NCBI RefSeq assembly: GCF_022637395.1
Contig: NZ_CP093337.1
Location: 2,030,001-2,094,000, forward strand
DNA: 64,000 nt
DNA from: Shinella sp. H4-D48
GTDB taxonomy: Bacteria; Pseudomonadota; Alphaproteobacteria; Rhizobiales; Rhizobiaceae
Direction: 5' to 3'
Shown piece after piece: positions 48,142 to 56,391 of the stretch. The notes beneath the pieces are model-generated. The model was not told where the DNA came from and searched no databases. It was given only the letters and a program-made list of their open reading frames with translations. Position numbers and translations under genes: made by a program. Positions within the stretch are counted from its first letter, which is position 1. Every line of letters begins with the position of its first letter.

Positions 48142-48585
48142 ATGAAAAGAAACAGCCGCCTTTCCGCCGTGCTTCATGCACTCATGCATATGGCCGAACG
48201 CAAGGAGCCGATGACGTCGGACGATCTTGCGCGCTGCCTCGACACCAACGCCGTCGTCGTCCGGCGCACCATGGCCGGACTTCGTGACGCCGGGATCGTG
48301 CAGTCCGGCCGCGGCCATGGCGGCGGCTGGCACTTTGCCCGACCGCTCGCCGAAATCTCTCTGCTCGACATCTACAATGCGCTTGGCGAACCGATCGTCT
48401 TCCAGATCGGCCCGGCGACGGAGATGCCGGGCTGCGTTGTCGAGCAATCCGTCAACCGGGTGATCGGCGACGCCCTGAAGGATGCGGAAGCCATCCTGAT
48501 GGCGCGCTTTGCCGGCTCGACGCTGGCCGATCTCGCCGCCGACTTCCGCGCGGCGGCGAAACACTGCCGGGCCGATACAGGCTAA
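48142..48585 (+). CDS. Rrf2-family transcriptional regulator
   Basis: The 147-residue product starts MKRNSRLSAVLHALMHMAER and has the Rrf2 winged helix (SDDLARCLDTNAVVVRRTMA, then the wing GRGHGGGWHFARPLAEISLL). Cysteines are at 32, 98 and 142, not the three clustered ones that bind an Fe-S centre in IscR or NsrR, so it more likely senses by thiol chemistry or otherwise. It precedes a flavin reductase by 81 bases on the same strand and probably controls it and itself. Confidence 0.88.
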   Translation: MKRNSRLSAVLHALMHMAERKEPMTSDDLARCLDTNAVVVRRTMAGLRDAGIVQSGRGHGGGWHFARPLAEISLLDIYNALGEPIVFQIGPATEMPGCVVEQSVNRVIGDALKDAEAILMARFAGSTLADLAADFRAAAKHCRADTG

Positions 48586-48666
48586 GGCAGCACTCCCCGC
48601 ATCCTCATCAAACGACCGGCATGTGCCGGGCGAAGGATGCCGCACGCTCACATGAAAGGACCGATC

Positions 48667-49569
48667 ATGACCGAAGATGCCATCATCATCGGCGGGGGCT
48701 TTGCCGGCCTGTCCGCCGCCATGCAGCTTGCCCGCGCCCGGCGCCGCGTCACAATTCTTGACACGGGCCTGCCGCGCAACCGCTTCTCTGCGCACTCGCA
48801 CGGCTTTCTCGCCCAGGACGGCCGGCCGGGTGCGGATATCCTCGCGGATGCCCGCCGCCAGCTTGCCGCCTACGAAACCGTCACGTTCCGGACGACATCG
48901 GCCGAAACCCTGAACGGAGAACGGGATGCCTTTACCGTCGTCACCGGCGATGGCGGGCAGATCGACGCGCGCCGCGTTCTACTCTCCACCGGCTTCGAGG
49001 ACCAGTTGCCTGATATTCCCGGCCTTCCCGAACGCTGGGGCAAGACGGTGCTGCATTGCCCGTACTGCCATGGATATGAAGTGGGCGGCGGGCCGGTCGG
49101 CGTCCTGGCGCGCACGTCCGAGGCCGCGCGCTTTGCCGCCGTCGTTGCCGACTGGGGCGATGTCACGCTCTTCACCAATGCGGTGCCGGAGCCGGACGAG
49201 AAGGATCTGGCGGTGCTTGAGGCGCGCAATGTGAAGCTGCGGCCTGGCCGCGTAACGGCTGTCACGGACGGGCCTGGCGGGATGCTTGCTGTCGAGACAG
49301 GTCCCGGTATTCCCACGCTGGTCAAGGCGCTGTTCGTCAGCCCGGAAGCCCGAGTGCGCAGCGACATACCGCGGGATCGCGGCCTGGAACTGAAGGCCAC
49401 GCCGATCGGCAACATCCTCCAGACCGACGATATGGGGCAGACGTCCCTGCCCGGCCTCTATGCCGCCGGCGACATTGCGCTTGGCCCCGCCAACATCGCG
49501 CTTGCTTCGGCCAATGGCGTGAAGACCGCCGTCTTCCTGCATCACTCGCTGATCTGGCCGTCACATTGA
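48667..49569 (+). CDS. Thioredoxin-reductase-like NAD(P)/FAD oxidoreductase
   Basis: The 300-residue product starts MTEDAIIIGGGFAGLSAAMQ; AAAGGA seven bases upstream supports the ATG. It has an FAD-binding GGGFAG loop, a redox-active CPYC motif (131-134, HCPYCHGYE), a second nucleotide loop GGGPVG, and the C-terminal GLYAAGDIALG. Size and layout match low-molecular-weight thioredoxin reductase relatives, but no thioredoxin gene is near and the substrate is unknown. Probably cotranscribed with the Rrf2 gene and regulated by it. Confidence 0.85.
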   Translation: MTEDAIIIGGGFAGLSAAMQLARARRRVTILDTGLPRNRFSAHSHGFLAQDGRPGADILADARRQLAAYETVTFRTTSAETLNGERDAFTVVTGDGGQIDARRVLLSTGFEDQLPDIPGLPERWGKTVLHCPYCHGYEVGGGPVGVLARTSEAARFAAVVADWGDVTLFTNAVPEPDEKDLAVLEARNVKLRPGRVTAVTDGPGGMLAVETGPGIPTLVKALFVSPEARVRSDIPRDRGLELKATPIGNILQTDDMGQTSLPGLYAAGDIALGPANIALASANGVKTAVFLHHSLIWPSH

Positions 49570-49647
49570 CGATGCAGGATGTCGGATTTATCTAAGGGAT
49601 ATCCGCAAATGGAGTCTTGATGTCCAACTCGTCTGAGTCCCGCTAGA

Positions 49648-49742
49648 GACCCTGTACGCAGCTTTTGCGCACAGGGTCGGAAAAAACGCTGAACCCTGCC
49701 ACCGACCGGTGGCGGAACGTTTTTTCGCGTTCGTTCGAACGC
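49648..49742. repeat. Cluster of three inverted repeats before yjhX
   Basis: Three hairpins follow each other in under 100 bases: GACCCTGT/ACAGGGTC (49648-49678), a nested one with outer AAAAAACG/CGTTTTTT (49681-49725) and inner GCCACCG/CGGTGGC, and GCGTTCG/CGAACGC (49727-49742). They fill the gap between the reductase and yjhX. The second could end reductase transcripts (T6 follows). The others may be operators or mRNA structures controlling yjhX. Confidence 0.6.
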
Positions 49743-49761
49743 CAGACGGATTCCCACGACA

Positions 49762-50019
49762 ATGGACATTTACCGCGCAGAACAGCGCATTCTGCACCTG
49801 CTCGCTCAGGGCGGCAGGATCGACATCGAAAAAGACGAGAACCGCAAGATCACCGCCGTCGCCTGCATCACGCGCGACGGATGGCGGGCGGGCGGGCTCG
49901 ACATAGTGCTCTTTCGCAAGCTGAAGCGCCGGCGCTGCATCGCCTCGACCGGCGGCAGGCCCTATCGCATCACGCAACGCGGACTTGAACTGGTGCGATC
50001 GCAACTCGACAACCAGTGA
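49762..50019 (+). CDS. yjhX: YjhX/TopAI-type toxin family protein (UPF0386)
   Basis: The 85-residue product starts MDIYRAEQRILHLLAQGGRI, and its spaced residues (QGGRI, VACITRDGW, LFRKLKRRR, GRPYRITQRGLELVRSQLDN) match the YjhX family. E. coli YjhX (TopAI) inhibits DNA topoisomerase I and is paired with the GNAT-fold antitoxin YjhQ. Here a GNAT gene lies just downstream but on the opposite strand, 34 bases away, and topA is 12.7 kb away. No good ribosome-binding site is visible. Toxic activity is inference. Confidence 0.85.
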   Translation: MDIYRAEQRILHLLAQGGRIDIEKDENRKITAVACITRDGWRAGGLDIVLFRKLKRRRCIASTGGRPYRITQRGLELVRSQLDNQ

Positions 50020-50052
50020 GCGGGCGGAGGCGCGGCGAAGGCTGCGCCTCCT

Positions 50053-50565
50053 TCAAAACCCGCCCGGCCCGTAGCCAATCGGCAGATCGGCGACGAGCTG
50101 GCGGCGCAGGCCGATCGATTCGACATTGCGATCGAGACGCGGCGAGTAGTCGACGGAAAGCCAGTTCACCGAATAGCCGTGCTTCTGGAAGAAGGCGACG
50201 GCGGCAATGTTGCGCGCGTGGGTCTGGAGCCGGGATGCTTCGAAGCCCGCAGCGATGATTTCCGCCTCCATGGCTGCCAGCAGAGCGGTTCCCAATCCCT
50301 TCTTCTGCTGAAGGGGATCGATCCAGAGGTCGCTGATCTCGTCGTCGAGAGCCTCGCGCGCCGCCCAGCCCGCAGGCATACCGTCGGCCTCGGCCACGCT
50401 GACATGCAGCCAATGGCCGGGCAGGAACTGCTCGAAGGCGTTGCGGGCATGGTCGCGCCGGACCTGGAGATCGGCAACCCCGACCACGGCCTGTTCCCAC
50501 GCCCTCGTGCCGATTTCGACAAGCGTTGCGACATCGCCTTCACGGGCATTGCGAACAATGATCAT
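50053..50565 (-). CDS. GNAT-family N-acetyltransferase (convergent with yjhX)
   Basis: The 170-residue product starts MIIVRNAREGDVATLVEIGT. The acetyl-CoA loop is QQKKGLGTALL, after the strand ISDLWIDP, with ARNIAAVAFFQKHGYSVNWL near the C-terminus. It faces yjhX tail to tail. The YjhQ antitoxin of E. coli is also of GNAT fold, so a functional link is possible, but GNAT genes are common and this window has three others. Confidence 0.85.
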   Translation of the reverse strand: MIIVRNAREGDVATLVEIGTRAWEQAVVGVADLQVRRDHARNAFEQFLPGHWLHVSVAEADGMPAGWAAREALDDEISDLWIDPLQQKKGLGTALLAAMEAEIIAAGFEASRLQTHARNIAAVAFFQKHGYSVNWLSVDYSPRLDRNVESIGLRRQLVADLPIGYGPGGF

Positions 50566-50878
50566 GCGCCAGACCTCTTCGGTACGATGAAAGCACCATC
50601 GGCGTGAGTCGGCGATAGACCGGCAGGGCTATCCACGGAGATGATGCATCCCGAAACGAGACCGTTCGGCACTCGGCCGGGCGATCCCCTACCTGTCGCA
50701 AAGCTGGAGGAGGTCGTCCATCCGTTGCCATCCGCACCGGCTGAACGACCGGGAGGGCGCGTTTGTTAGCGTTGGGATGTGGTTCAAGCGGAAAACGGCG
50801 CAAAGCGGCTGCCGTAACGGCAACTATTGCCGTTACGGGACAACTTTTCGGATGCTTGGCGTGTCGAGGGAAGAGCCC
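50566..50878. other. Gene-free gap with a perfect 27-base palindrome
   Basis: No supported gene lies here. The clear feature is CCGTAACGGCAA-CTA-TTGCCGTTACGG (50812-50838), a perfect 12-bp stem with a 3-base loop, 41 bases beyond the gatA stop. On the minus strand no T-run follows (CAGCCGCTTT), so it may mark the 3' end of the gatCA mRNA without being a classical terminator. Confidence 0.6.
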
Positions 50879-52360
50879 CTACCACCATTTGGCCGGCGTG
50901 AAGCGGCCGGCGGCCTGCTCGATGACATGGGCCGTCCGGAAGAGGCTTTCCTCGTCGAAAGGCTTGCCGATGAGCTGGAGGCCGAGCGGCAGGCCCTTGT
51001 GATCAAGCCCGGCGGGAACCGACAGGCCCGGCAGGCCAGCCATGTTCACCGTCACCGTGAAAATGTCCTGAAGGTACATCTTGACCGGATCGGACGCGAG
51101 TTCCTCGTCGGCGATGCCGAAGGCCGACGACGGGGTCGCGGGGGTCAGGATGGCGTCGACGCCGGCATTGAATACCAGCTCGAAATCGCGCTTGATCAGC
51201 GTGCGCACCTTCTGGGCCTGCAGGTAGTAGGCGTCGTAATAGCCGGCCGACAGCACATAGGTGCCGATCATGATGCGACGCTTCACTTCCGTGCCGAAGC
51301 CGGCGGCGCGCGTCTTCTCGTACATGTCGACGATGTCCTTTCCGTCAACGCGCAGACCGTAGCGCACGCCGTCATAGCGGGCGAGGTTCGACGAGGCTTC
51401 CGCCGGCGCGACGATGTAATAGGCCGGCAGGGCATATTTCGTGTGCGGCAGCGAGATGTCGACGATTTCAGCGCCGGCGTCCTTCAGCCAGGCGATGCCC
51501 TGCTGCCAGAGCGCCTCGATCTCATCCGGCATACCATCGACGCGGTATTCGCGCGGGATCCCGATACGCATGCCCTTCAGCGACTGGCCGAGAGACGCTT
51601 CGTAGTCCGGCACCGGCCGGTCGACGGAGGTCGTGTCCTTGGCATCGACGCTCGCCATGGACTTCATCAGGATCGCAGCGTCGCGAACATCGCGTGCGAT
51701 CGGGCCGGCCTGATCGAGCGACGAGGCGAAGGCGACGATGCCCCAGCGCGAGCAACGGCCATAGGTCGGCTTGATGCCGACGGTGCCGGTGAAGGCTGCC
51801 GGCTGGCGGATCGAGCCGCCGGTATCTGTCGCGGTCGCACCTCCGCAAAGGAACGCGGCGACAGCTGCGGCCGAACCGCCGGACGAACCGCCCGGCACCA
51901 GATCGGCGTTGGAGCCGTTAGCGCGCCACGGGTTCTTCACGGCACCGTAATAGGAGCTTTCGTTGGACGAGCCCATGGCAAACTCATCCATGTTGAGCTT
52001 GCCGAGCATGACGGCGCCGTCGTTCCAGAGGTTCTGGGTGACGGTCGATTCGTATTGCGGCTTGAAGCCGTCAAGGATGTGGCTGCAGGCCTGCGTGTGC
52101 ACGCCTTCGGTGGCAAACAGGTCCTTGATGCCGAGGGGGATGCCTTCAAGCGCCCCGGCCTTGCCTTCGGCAATGCGGGCATCGGAAGCCTTCGCCATCT
52201 CGCGCGCCCTTTCCGGCGTCACGGCGACATAGGCATTGATTGCCGGATTGGCCGCCTCGATCGCGGAAAGATACGCGTCCGTCAGCTCGACCGCCTTGAT
52301 CTCCTTGGCGGAGAGCTTTTCGCGGGCTTCGGCAATGGTCAGGCGGGTCAGGTCGGTCAT
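50879..52360 (-). CDS. gatA: Asp-tRNA(Asn)/Glu-tRNA(Gln) amidotransferase subunit A
   Basis: GatA hydrolyses glutamine to supply ammonia to GatB. The 493-residue product starts [20 protein letters not shown] (a GTG four codons upstream is possible). The amidase catalytic triad is intact: Lys79 (GIKD), cis-Ser159 (GGSSGGS) and nucleophile Ser183 (TDTGGSIR). It follows a GNAT gene by 18 bases, which follows gatC. Confidence 0.97.
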   Translation of the reverse strand: MTDLTRLTIAEAREKLSAKEIKAVELTDAYLSAIEAANPAINAYVAVTPERAREMAKASDARIAEGKAGALEGIPLGIKDLFATEGVHTQACSHILDGFKPQYESTVTQNLWNDGAVMLGKLNMDEFAMGSSNESSYYGAVKNPWRANGSNADLVPGGSSGGSAAAVAAFLCGGATATDTGGSIRQPAAFTGTVGIKPTYGRCSRWGIVAFASSLDQAGPIARDVRDAAILMKSMASVDAKDTTSVDRPVPDYEASLGQSLKGMRIGIPREYRVDGMPDEIEALWQQGIAWLKDAGAEIVDISLPHTKYALPAYYIVAPAEASSNLARYDGVRYGLRVDGKDIVDMYEKTRAAGFGTEVKRRIMIGTYVLSAGYYDAYYLQAQKVRTLIKRDFELVFNAGVDAILTPATPSSAFGIADEELASDPVKMYLQDIFTVTVNMAGLPGLSVPAGLDHKGLPLGLQLIGKPFDEESLFRTAHVIEQAAGRFTPAKWW

Positions 52361-52378
52361 GGGTGCGGTCACTTCAGG

Positions 52379-52843
52379 TCAGGCAGCAGAAAGCTGCTTT
52401 TGATAGAATATGGAATAGGGTGAATCCGGGTAGTCGAGCACGGGTCCGCAGCGGGTGAAGCCCGCCTTTTCGTAGATCGCCCATGCCGCCGGATGCTGGT
52501 CCCCCGTTTCGAGAACGAGCGTCTTCAGTCCTTCCCGTTCGGCGGTTTCCAGGATCTTTTCGAGCATACGCCGACCGACGCCTTGCCCCTGCCAGGCCGG
52601 CCGGGTGAACATGCGTTTCACCTCGCCAATCGTGTCGGAGTGGCGCTTCAGCGCGCCGCAGCCGATAGCGGTGTCGCCGTCGCGTGCGATCCAGACCGTC
52701 ACAGTCGGGTCAGCCATCTCCTCGACAGTGAGGTGATAGCACGCCTCCGGCGGCGACAGCGCAAGCAGCGCCGTGTCCAGCTCTGCGATCAGCGTGCGAA
52801 CCTCATCCGTGAGCGGGCTTTCGACGTCGATGGTGACGGTCAA
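52379..52843 (-). CDS. GNAT-family N-acetyltransferase between gatC and gatA
   Basis: The 154-residue product starts MTVTIDVESPLTDEVRTLIA. The acetyl-CoA site is RPAWQGQGVGRRMLE after EVKRMF; the C-terminal part (AWAIYEKAGFTRCGPVLDYP) is typical of small-molecule or amino-acid acetyltransferases. It lies three bases after gatC and 18 before gatA, so all three form one transcript. Substrate unknown. Confidence 0.88.
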   Translation of the reverse strand: MTVTIDVESPLTDEVRTLIAELDTALLALSPPEACYHLTVEEMADPTVTVWIARDGDTAIGCGALKRHSDTIGEVKRMFTRPAWQGQGVGRRMLEKILETAEREGLKTLVLETGDQHPAAWAIYEKAGFTRCGPVLDYPDSPYSIFYQKQLSAA

Positions 52844-52846
52844 GGA

Positions 52847-53134
52847 TTACTCCACAACCTTCGGAACCTGGAAGAAGTTGCGGTCAGTGGCCGGGGCGTT
52901 GGCGACGATCGCATCGGCCTTGTTGCCGTCATTGACGATGTCCTGGCGCTTGCGCATCTCCATCGGCATGACGGAGGTCATTGGCTCGACACCCTCGACA
53001 TTGACCTCGGACAGCTGCTCGACGAAGCCGAGGATACCGTTGAGTTCGCCGGTCATACGGTTTGCCTCTTCCTCGCTGACGGCGATGCGGGCAAGGCGCG
53101 CGACGCGCTTCACGGTGGCTAGATCTACGGACAT
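52847..53134 (-). CDS. gatC: Asp-tRNA(Asn)/Glu-tRNA(Gln) amidotransferase subunit C
   Basis: The 95-residue product starts [20 protein letters not shown] and contains the belt motif [20 protein letters not shown] with the C-terminal part that wraps GatA and GatB. Length matches. It opens a gatC-GNAT-gatA unit and lies 104 bases downstream of the UPF0173 gene on the same strand. Confidence 0.95.
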   Translation of the reverse strand: MSVDLATVKRVARLARIAVSEEEANRMTGELNGILGFVEQLSEVNVEGVEPMTSVMPMEMRKRQDIVNDGNKADAIVANAPATDRNFFQVPKVVE

Positions 53135-53238
53135 GGCGGTCTCCGATGGGAAATTTCCCCTTCGCTATAATGACCAAGCCCAAGGGGCGCAACGGGGGAA
53201 TGGCCGGTTCCACGCCCCCTCGCCCGATTTCCCGCCGT

Positions 53239-53943
53239 TCAGCGCGTGACGACACCGCCGACCTCAGGCACCTCGATGCGAGCGGACGCACCATCCATGG
53301 CTTGCACGAAAAGGTCCGCCGTCTGGTCGATGATCCCGAAGGAACCGTAGTGGCAGGGAATGACGGTACCGAACTTGAAGAAGCGCTGGCAGGCGAGTGC
53401 TGCCACGGCACCGCCCATGGTGAACCGGTCGCCGATCGGCACCAGGCCGATGTCCGGCTGGTGCAGCTCGTTGATCAGCGCCATGTCGGAAAAGATGTCC
53501 GTATCGCCCATGTGGTAAAGCGTCGGCTCATCCTCGAAATGCAGGACCAGACCATTGGCGCTGCCAAGCGAATGGGACGTGCCGTCCTCGGTGATCTGCG
53601 CGGACGAATGGAGCGCATTGACGAAGGTGGTCGAAAAGCCGTCGAAATGTACGGTGCCGCCGGTATTGCCCATATCGACATTCTCCACGCCCTTGGCGCC
53701 GAGCCAGGCGGCGAGATCGGCATTGGCGAGTACGGTTGCGCCGGTTTCCTTGGCGATCCCGATCGTGTCGCCGACGTGGTCGCCATGGCCGTGGGTGAGC
53801 AGGATATGGGTAAGGCCGGAAACGGCGTCCTTGCGCGTCGAATCGTCAAAGGCCGGATTGCCGGTAAAGAACGGGTCGATGAGGATTTTTGCCTTCGCCG
53901 TTTCGATGCGGAAAGCCGAGTGGCCGAGCCAGGTGATTTTCAT
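53239..53943 (-). CDS. UPF0173 metallo-beta-lactamase-fold hydrolase
   Basis: The 234-residue product starts [20 protein letters not shown] and has the metal-binding motif [10 protein letters not shown] (residues about 49-58), with further ligands in YHMGDTDIF and CHYGSF. This is the UPF0173 (YtkL-like) subgroup, whose substrate is not established. It lies upstream of gatC and divergent from the PhnA-like gene. Confidence 0.9.
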   Translation of the reverse strand: MKITWLGHSAFRIETAKAKILIDPFFTGNPAFDDSTRKDAVSGLTHILLTHGHGDHVGDTIGIAKETGATVLANADLAAWLGAKGVENVDMGNTGGTVHFDGFSTTFVNALHSSAQITEDGTSHSLGSANGLVLHFEDEPTLYHMGDTDIFSDMALINELHQPDIGLVPIGDRFTMGGAVAALACQRFFKFGTVIPCHYGSFGIIDQTADLFVQAMDGASARIEVPEVGGVVTR

Positions 53944-54054
53944 GAACAGTCTCCGGTTTGGATTCGCCAGGCAATATAGTCGGCATGAAGGGCGTTTCCA
54001 TCCGCCGCCGGATCGTTATAAGCGTGGCGCTCATGATTGAAGAAGGAGTTCGCC

Positions 54055-54351
54055 ATGAGCGACGATGATTACATCTATGATGAAGCGACCGGCGAATGGC
54101 GCCCGGCTTCCGAGGTCGCGGCTGAAAAGGTTGCGCAGAATGCCGTGCATGACGCCGCCGGCAATGTACTGGCGGATGGCGATTCGGTCGTGCTCATCAA
54201 GGACCTGAAGGTCAAGGGTGCGGGCCAGACGCTGAAGCAGGGAACGGTGATCCGCTCGATCCGCCTCACGGACAACCCGGAAGAAATAGACTGCCGGCAT
54301 GAAAGCATCCGCGGCCTGGTGCTGCGCACCGAATTCGTCCGCAAACGCTGA
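54055..54351 (+). CDS. PhnA-domain protein without zinc ribbon
   Basis: The 98-residue product starts [26 protein letters not shown] eight bases upstream decides this ATG. Residues 35-98 match the PhnA (YjdM) domain ([20 protein letters not shown] and [20 protein letters not shown]). E. coli PhnA has a Cys-rich zinc ribbon in front; here it is replaced by an acidic stretch without cysteine pairs. Despite its name the family has no proven role in phosphonate use. ruvX follows after 11 bases. Confidence 0.8.
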   Translation: MSDDDYIYDEATGEWRPASEVAAEKVAQNAVHDAAGNVLADGDSVVLIKDLKVKGAGQTLKQGTVIRSIRLTDNPEEIDCRHESIRGLVLRTEFVRKR

Positions 54352-54362
54352 GAGGCTGCCCC

Positions 54363-54848
54363 ATGGCGACGCTGACGCTGGAAGAACTGTCGCAGATCCT
54401 CGCCCCCGGGCAGCCCGTCGCCGGCCTCGACCTCGGCACCAAGACCATCGGTCTCTCGGTTTCCGATATCGGCCGGCGGCTCGCGACGCCCCGGCCGGTG
54501 CTGAAGCGCGTGAAATTCACGCAGGACGCCGAGTTGCTGCTGGCCTTTGCGGCAAAGGAGAAGATCGCCGCCTTTGTCATCGGCCTGCCGGTGAACATGG
54601 ATGGCAGCGCCGGACCGCGCGTGCAGGCCACCCGCGCCTTCGTCCGTTCCATGTCGGAAAAAACAGATATTCCCTTCGTCTTCTGGGACGAACGGCTTTC
54701 GACGGTCGCGGCGGAACGTACGCTGATCGAAATGGATGTCTCGCGCAAGAAGCGGGCCGAGCGCATCGACTCGGCGGCCGCCTCCTTCATCCTTCAGGGC
54801 GCGCTGGACAGGCTTTCATCCCTGGCCAGGACGGCCGGCGCCGACTGA
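54363..54848 (+). CDS. ruvX: Holliday junction resolvase-like RuvX (YqgF)
   Basis: The 161-residue product starts [20 protein letters not shown]. The RNase H-like fold is marked by [15 protein letters not shown] (first acidic residue), [16 protein letters not shown] and [16 protein letters not shown], then the [12 protein letters not shown] helix. The family is linked to 16S rRNA 5' processing (YqgF) as well as to Holliday junctions. Its 3' end overlaps the convergent gene at 54794-55120 by 55 bases. Confidence 0.94.
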   Translation: MATLTLEELSQILAPGQPVAGLDLGTKTIGLSVSDIGRRLATPRPVLKRVKFTQDAELLLAFAAKEKIAAFVIGLPVNMDGSAGPRVQATRAFVRSMSEKTDIPFVFWDERLSTVAAERTLIEMDVSRKKRAERIDSAAASFILQGALDRLSSLARTAGAD

Positions 54849-55120
54849 CGGCGCGCCTGCCACCAGGCCGCAATCTTCTTGCGGCGGCGGAAGGCAATGA
54901 TGCCGAGCACCAGGAAGCTGTCGAGGATGATGGCGCGTAGGACGAGCGGCGGAATGCTCTCCGGTGGAATGCCCAGAATGTGCCCGTAGATGCGGAACAC
55001 CAGATCGTGGGCATCGCGTGTCAGCATGAAGATGCCGAAATTCATGTCGTAGTAGGAAAGCCCATACCAGCTGCCCAGCAGCGCGATCGGCCCCGCCCAG
55101 AGAATGAGGAACCATTTCAT
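54794..55120 (-). CDS. Small two-helix membrane protein (DUF6105-like)
   Basis: The 108-residue product starts [20 protein letters not shown]. Two membrane helices (about 3-22 and 58-77) flank a conserved-looking loop ([40 protein letters not shown]), and a basic tail follows. It resembles rhizobial DUF6105 proteins from memory. Its start overlaps the stop of the 43-residue gene upstream by four bases (ATGA), and its last 55 bases overlap ruvX on the other strand. Confidence 0.75.
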   Translation of the reverse strand: MKWFLILWAGPIALLGSWYGLSYYDMNFGIFMLTRDAHDLVFRIYGHILGIPPESIPPLVLRAIILDSFLVLGIIAFRRRKKIAAWWQARRQSAPAVLARDESLSSAP

Positions 55121-55248
55121 GCCGCCCTCCTCCGCGTTGCGAGAAGGTCCGTGGCGGCAAACAGCGTTTCGCTGATCGCCACGACCGCGACAAGAACGAT
55201 GAGCGGAAGCACGATATCCACCGCCACGAAGGAAAACAGGGTCGTCAT
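55117..55248 (-). CDS. Very small membrane protein coupled to the DUF6105-like gene
   Basis: The frame from the ATG at 55246-55248 encodes 43 residues (MTTLFSFVAVDIVLPLIVLV, then [23 protein letters not shown]): one membrane helix with a basic tail. In-frame ATGs lie 7, 9 and 11 codons upstream, so the true start may be longer. The stop overlaps the next gene as ATGA, and GGAGG near its 3' end serves that next gene. The overlap is the main support for its being real. Confidence 0.6.
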   Translation of the reverse strand: MTTLFSFVAVDIVLPLIVLVAVVAISETLFAATDLLATRRRAA

Positions 55249-55295
55249 GACCGATATCCGGGCCGCCATGGCCATACTCATCACTCGCTACATGG

Positions 55296-55310
55296 TTAAC
55301 AGCAGGTTAA
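55296..55310. promoter_or_regulatory. CtrA-like binding box
   Basis: TTAA-CAGCAGG-TTAA matches the full TTAA-N7-TTAA consensus of the alphaproteobacterial cell-cycle regulator CtrA. It lies 48 bases upstream of the small membrane gene on the minus strand and 146 bases upstream of the AEC transporter on the plus strand. Further GGTTAA words follow up to 55365. Confidence 0.5.
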
Positions 55311-55455
55311 TGGCAGCTTTGCCGGTTAACCCTCTTCGCGCAACGCAAACCTGCGATTAAGGTTAATTTCCACACGGGCGGCGGTTGCGGCCGCCCTTGC
55401 CACCACCATCGCGACAGGGCATGAGCGGATAATCGTCTCCAGGCCCTCCGGTTCC

Positions 55456-56391
55456 ATGCTCCTCATCTTCGAAAGCATCCTGCCCATCTTCCTGCTCGTC
55501 GTGCTCGGCGTGCTGCTCAGACGGTGGCGTGCCATCGACGGCGACATGTGGAACGGGCTGGAACAGCTCGGCTTCTACGTGCTGTTTCCGTGCCTGCTCT
55601 TCACCACGCTCGCCAAGGCCGAGTTTTCGGGAATTGCTGCCGGCAGCGTCGCCATCGGCTCCATCGGCTCGGTGACGCTCATCGCGCTGCTGATCGTCTT
55701 GTCCTGGCCGCTGTTTCGCGCAGCCGGCGTGTCGGGTTCATCCTTCACGTCCGTCTTCCAGACCTCGACCCGGTGGAATGCCTTCATCGCGCTGGCCATC
55801 GGCGAAAAGCTCTACGGGCAACAAAGCCTCGCGCTTGTCGCGCTCGTGGCCACACTGATCATCATTCCCCTCAATTTCTACAATATCGCGATGCTGATCT
55901 GGTTCGGCGGCGGCAGCCGGAGCCTGAAGACCTTCCTGTGGAAGGTGCTCACCAACCCGATGATCATCGGGTCGGCGCTGGGCGTGACCATCAATCTCTT
56001 GGAAATCCCGCTCTATCAGCCGGTAATGCAGGCAGCCGAGCTGGTGGCGAGCTCGTCGCTGAGCCTCGGTCTCATCATGGTCGGTGCCGGACTGAAACTG
56101 GCGGACGCCTTGAGACCACGTCCGCTGGCTTTGCTGCCGCTGTTCCTGAAACTCATCTTCATGCCACTCGTGATGACCGCGGCGGCCTATGCGCTGGGCA
56201 TGCGCGGCGAGCACTTGATGACGATAACCATGGGGGCGAGCGTACCCACCGCCATGAACGGTTATGTTCTGGCCAAGCAGATGGGTGGGGATGCGCCGCT
56301 CTATGCGGCCGTCGCAACGCTTCAGACCGTCGCGTCTTTCTTCACCATCCCGATCGTACTGGCCACGGCGGCCTATCTGGCCGGCGGATAG
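55456..56391 (+). CDS. AEC-family (auxin efflux carrier-type) transporter
   Basis: The 311-residue product starts [20 protein letters not shown] and has about ten membrane helices in two sets, with NTSTRW-like [16 protein letters not shown] and the ANM-like NFYNIAML segment in the middle. The family exports organic acids or related anions; the substrate is unknown. No good ribosome-binding site is visible. Its last 19 bases overlap the convergent acyl-CoA dehydrogenase gene. Confidence 0.88.
   Translation: MLLIFESILPIFLLVVLGVLLRRWRAIDGDMWNGLEQLGFYVLFPCLLFTTLAKAEFSGIAAGSVAIGSIGSVTLIALLIVLSWPLFRAAGVSGSSFTSVFQTSTRWNAFIALAIGEKLYGQQSLALVALVATLIIIPLNFYNIAMLIWFGGGSRSLKTFLWKVLTNPMIIGSALGVTINLLEIPLYQPVMQAAELVASSSLSLGLIMVGAGLKLADALRPRPLALLPLFLKLIFMPLVMTAAAYALGMRGEHLMTITMGASVPTAMNGYVLAKQMGGDAPLYAAVATLQTVASFFTIPIVLATAAYLAGG

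Noticed and set aside
50540-50803. Possible gene in the gap between gatA and the GNAT gene
   Set aside because: Arg/Pro-rich composition without ribosome-binding site; the gap contains a palindrome instead.
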